Of a DNA stretch of 64,000 nucleotides, positions 63,422-64,000 are shown one piece after another (within the stretch, counting starts at the first letter, position 1; the number at the start of each line of letters is the position of its first letter). The position numbers were made by a program, and so were the translations under genes. The stretch covers positions 3,116,646-3,180,645 of the forward strand of contig NC_020170.2 in the NCBI RefSeq assembly GCF_000224145.3, written 5' to 3'. The notes beneath the pieces were generated by a model that saw only the letters and a program-made list of their open reading frames with translations, was not told the DNA's origin and made no database searches. This DNA is from Ciona intestinalis (taxonomy: Eukaryota > Chordata > Ascidiacea > Phlebobranchia > Cionidae).

Positions 63422-63968
63422 ATGTCGAAGGAAAGAGAATTTAAAGAGTTGAACGCGTTTGGTTTTTATCAGAAGCGACTTTCTTTACTGTTGTTGCTTT
63501 CTACAATTCCAAGTTGCATTATATCGTTTCGTTTCCTCTTTACTGTATACGAGCCAGAGTTTCATTGCGACGTACCAGCGGTAAGAATAAAGCTTTGGCA
63601 GAAAAGTTGTAGTATAATTATCTCGCTGCTGTATTTAATATTAATGGAATACTACCAACTCCCGTTTCACACAGGCCTTATCCGAGAATTACACCAACGT
63701 AACCGAATCTCAATACGAATATCTATTAAACGCCACCGTTCCTTGGACCACCAACGATAAGCAAGAATTAGTGCGAAGCGAGTGTTTCAACTACGACATA
63801 CCCAATATTGATGCTTTAAGAAGTGAGTTTACTTACGAAATTTTGTTTTAAAGTAAGTAACTATTCATACAACTGACAGATGAGAGTGGAACCGGACGGG
63901 TCGTAAACAGTACATCGCCATGCAAACGATGGAGATTCGCGCAAGACGGGGTTAGCGCTCTAACTGAA
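63422..63968 (+). CDS. SLC22-type organic ion transporter, 5' part only
   Basis: Three exons are visible: 63422-63580, 63675-63822 and 63880-63968; the gene runs off the window. The start 'MSKEREFKELNAFGFYQKRL' leads into TM1 ('LLLLLSTIPSCIISFRFLFT') and 'EPEFHCDVP', followed by a long extracellular loop with several N-glycosylation sites ('YTNVTE', 'LLNATVPW', 'VNSTSPC'). 'SPCKRWRFAQDGVSALTE' corresponds to the family's 'PC..W.Y....f..TivtEWdLvC', with the next exon expected to begin with WDLVC. This is the N-terminal layout of SLC22 (OCT/OCTN/OAT) major-facilitator transporters. Substrate cannot be inferred. Confidence 0.8.
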
Positions 63969-64000
63969 GTAAGTTTGTATTTTTTTTTATCTATAGAACC

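Overview
Organism: the window reads as a tunicate nuclear genome, most likely Ciona (intestinalis/robusta type). The grounds are chordate-type genes with close vertebrate counterparts (ZSWIM2, DEGS1, UBXN4, FDXACB1, TYSND1, DDX31), short introns of about 50-500 bp, tight gene spacing, an AT-rich background, and an abundance of small MITE and tRNA-derived SINE copies. The species call is inference; no species-specific marker was checked. The sequence is a draft scaffold with six N runs of exactly 125 or 50 bases (placeholder gap sizes). Three of the gaps sit between near-identical sequences, so several 'duplications' here look like unmerged haplotype contig ends. Layout: 0.7-5.0 kb ZSWIM2 (minus); 5.8-6.9 kb single-exon DEGS1 (minus); 7.2-14.4 kb UBXN4 (plus, N-terminus lost in a gap, middle exons present twice across a gap); 16.2-19.9 kb two adjacent minus-strand genes for small single-CRD TNF-receptor-like membrane proteins with the BCMA/TACI cysteine spacing; 20.5-25.6 kb an SLC6 transporter (12 coding exons, 587 aa); 26.0-29.0 kb FDXACB1 (minus), head-to-head with TYSND1 (plus, 30.3-31.9 kb, ending in the peroxisomal signal SKL), followed by DDX31 (plus, 32.2-35.3 kb); 35.9-42.1 kb a multi-exon coiled-coil gene resembling ZBBX (minus); 43.1-60.5 kb a tandem cluster of four fibrinogen-related genes plus one deleted relic; 51.5-52.4 kb a candidate small-protein gene inside that cluster; 63.4 kb to the window end, the 5' part of an SLC22-type transporter (plus). 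The most distinctive system is the fibrinogen-related cluster. Each gene encodes a signal peptide, a conserved domain of about 90 residues that I do not recognise, and a fibrinogen C-terminal domain (FReD) that is interrupted by a six-cysteine trefoil (P-type) domain encoded by two extra exons. The trefoil sits exactly between the 'RYRL..SGY' strand and the 'DAM....FSTKD' segment of the FReD. The N-terminal domain exon is nearly identical among copies while the trefoil and C-terminal exons differ strongly, which suggests gene conversion or selection acting on separate parts. How the genes work together: the flanking genes are ordinary housekeeping genes (ER quality control, sphingolipid synthesis, peroxisomal processing, ribosome biogenesis, transport) without an evident shared pathway. 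The TNFR-like pair and the fibrinogen/trefoil cluster are candidate secreted or surface immune or mucosal recognition genes. At least 21 copies of one MITE family are spread over the window, about half of them in the fibrinogen-related cluster, and one appears to supply a splice acceptor of FDXACB1.
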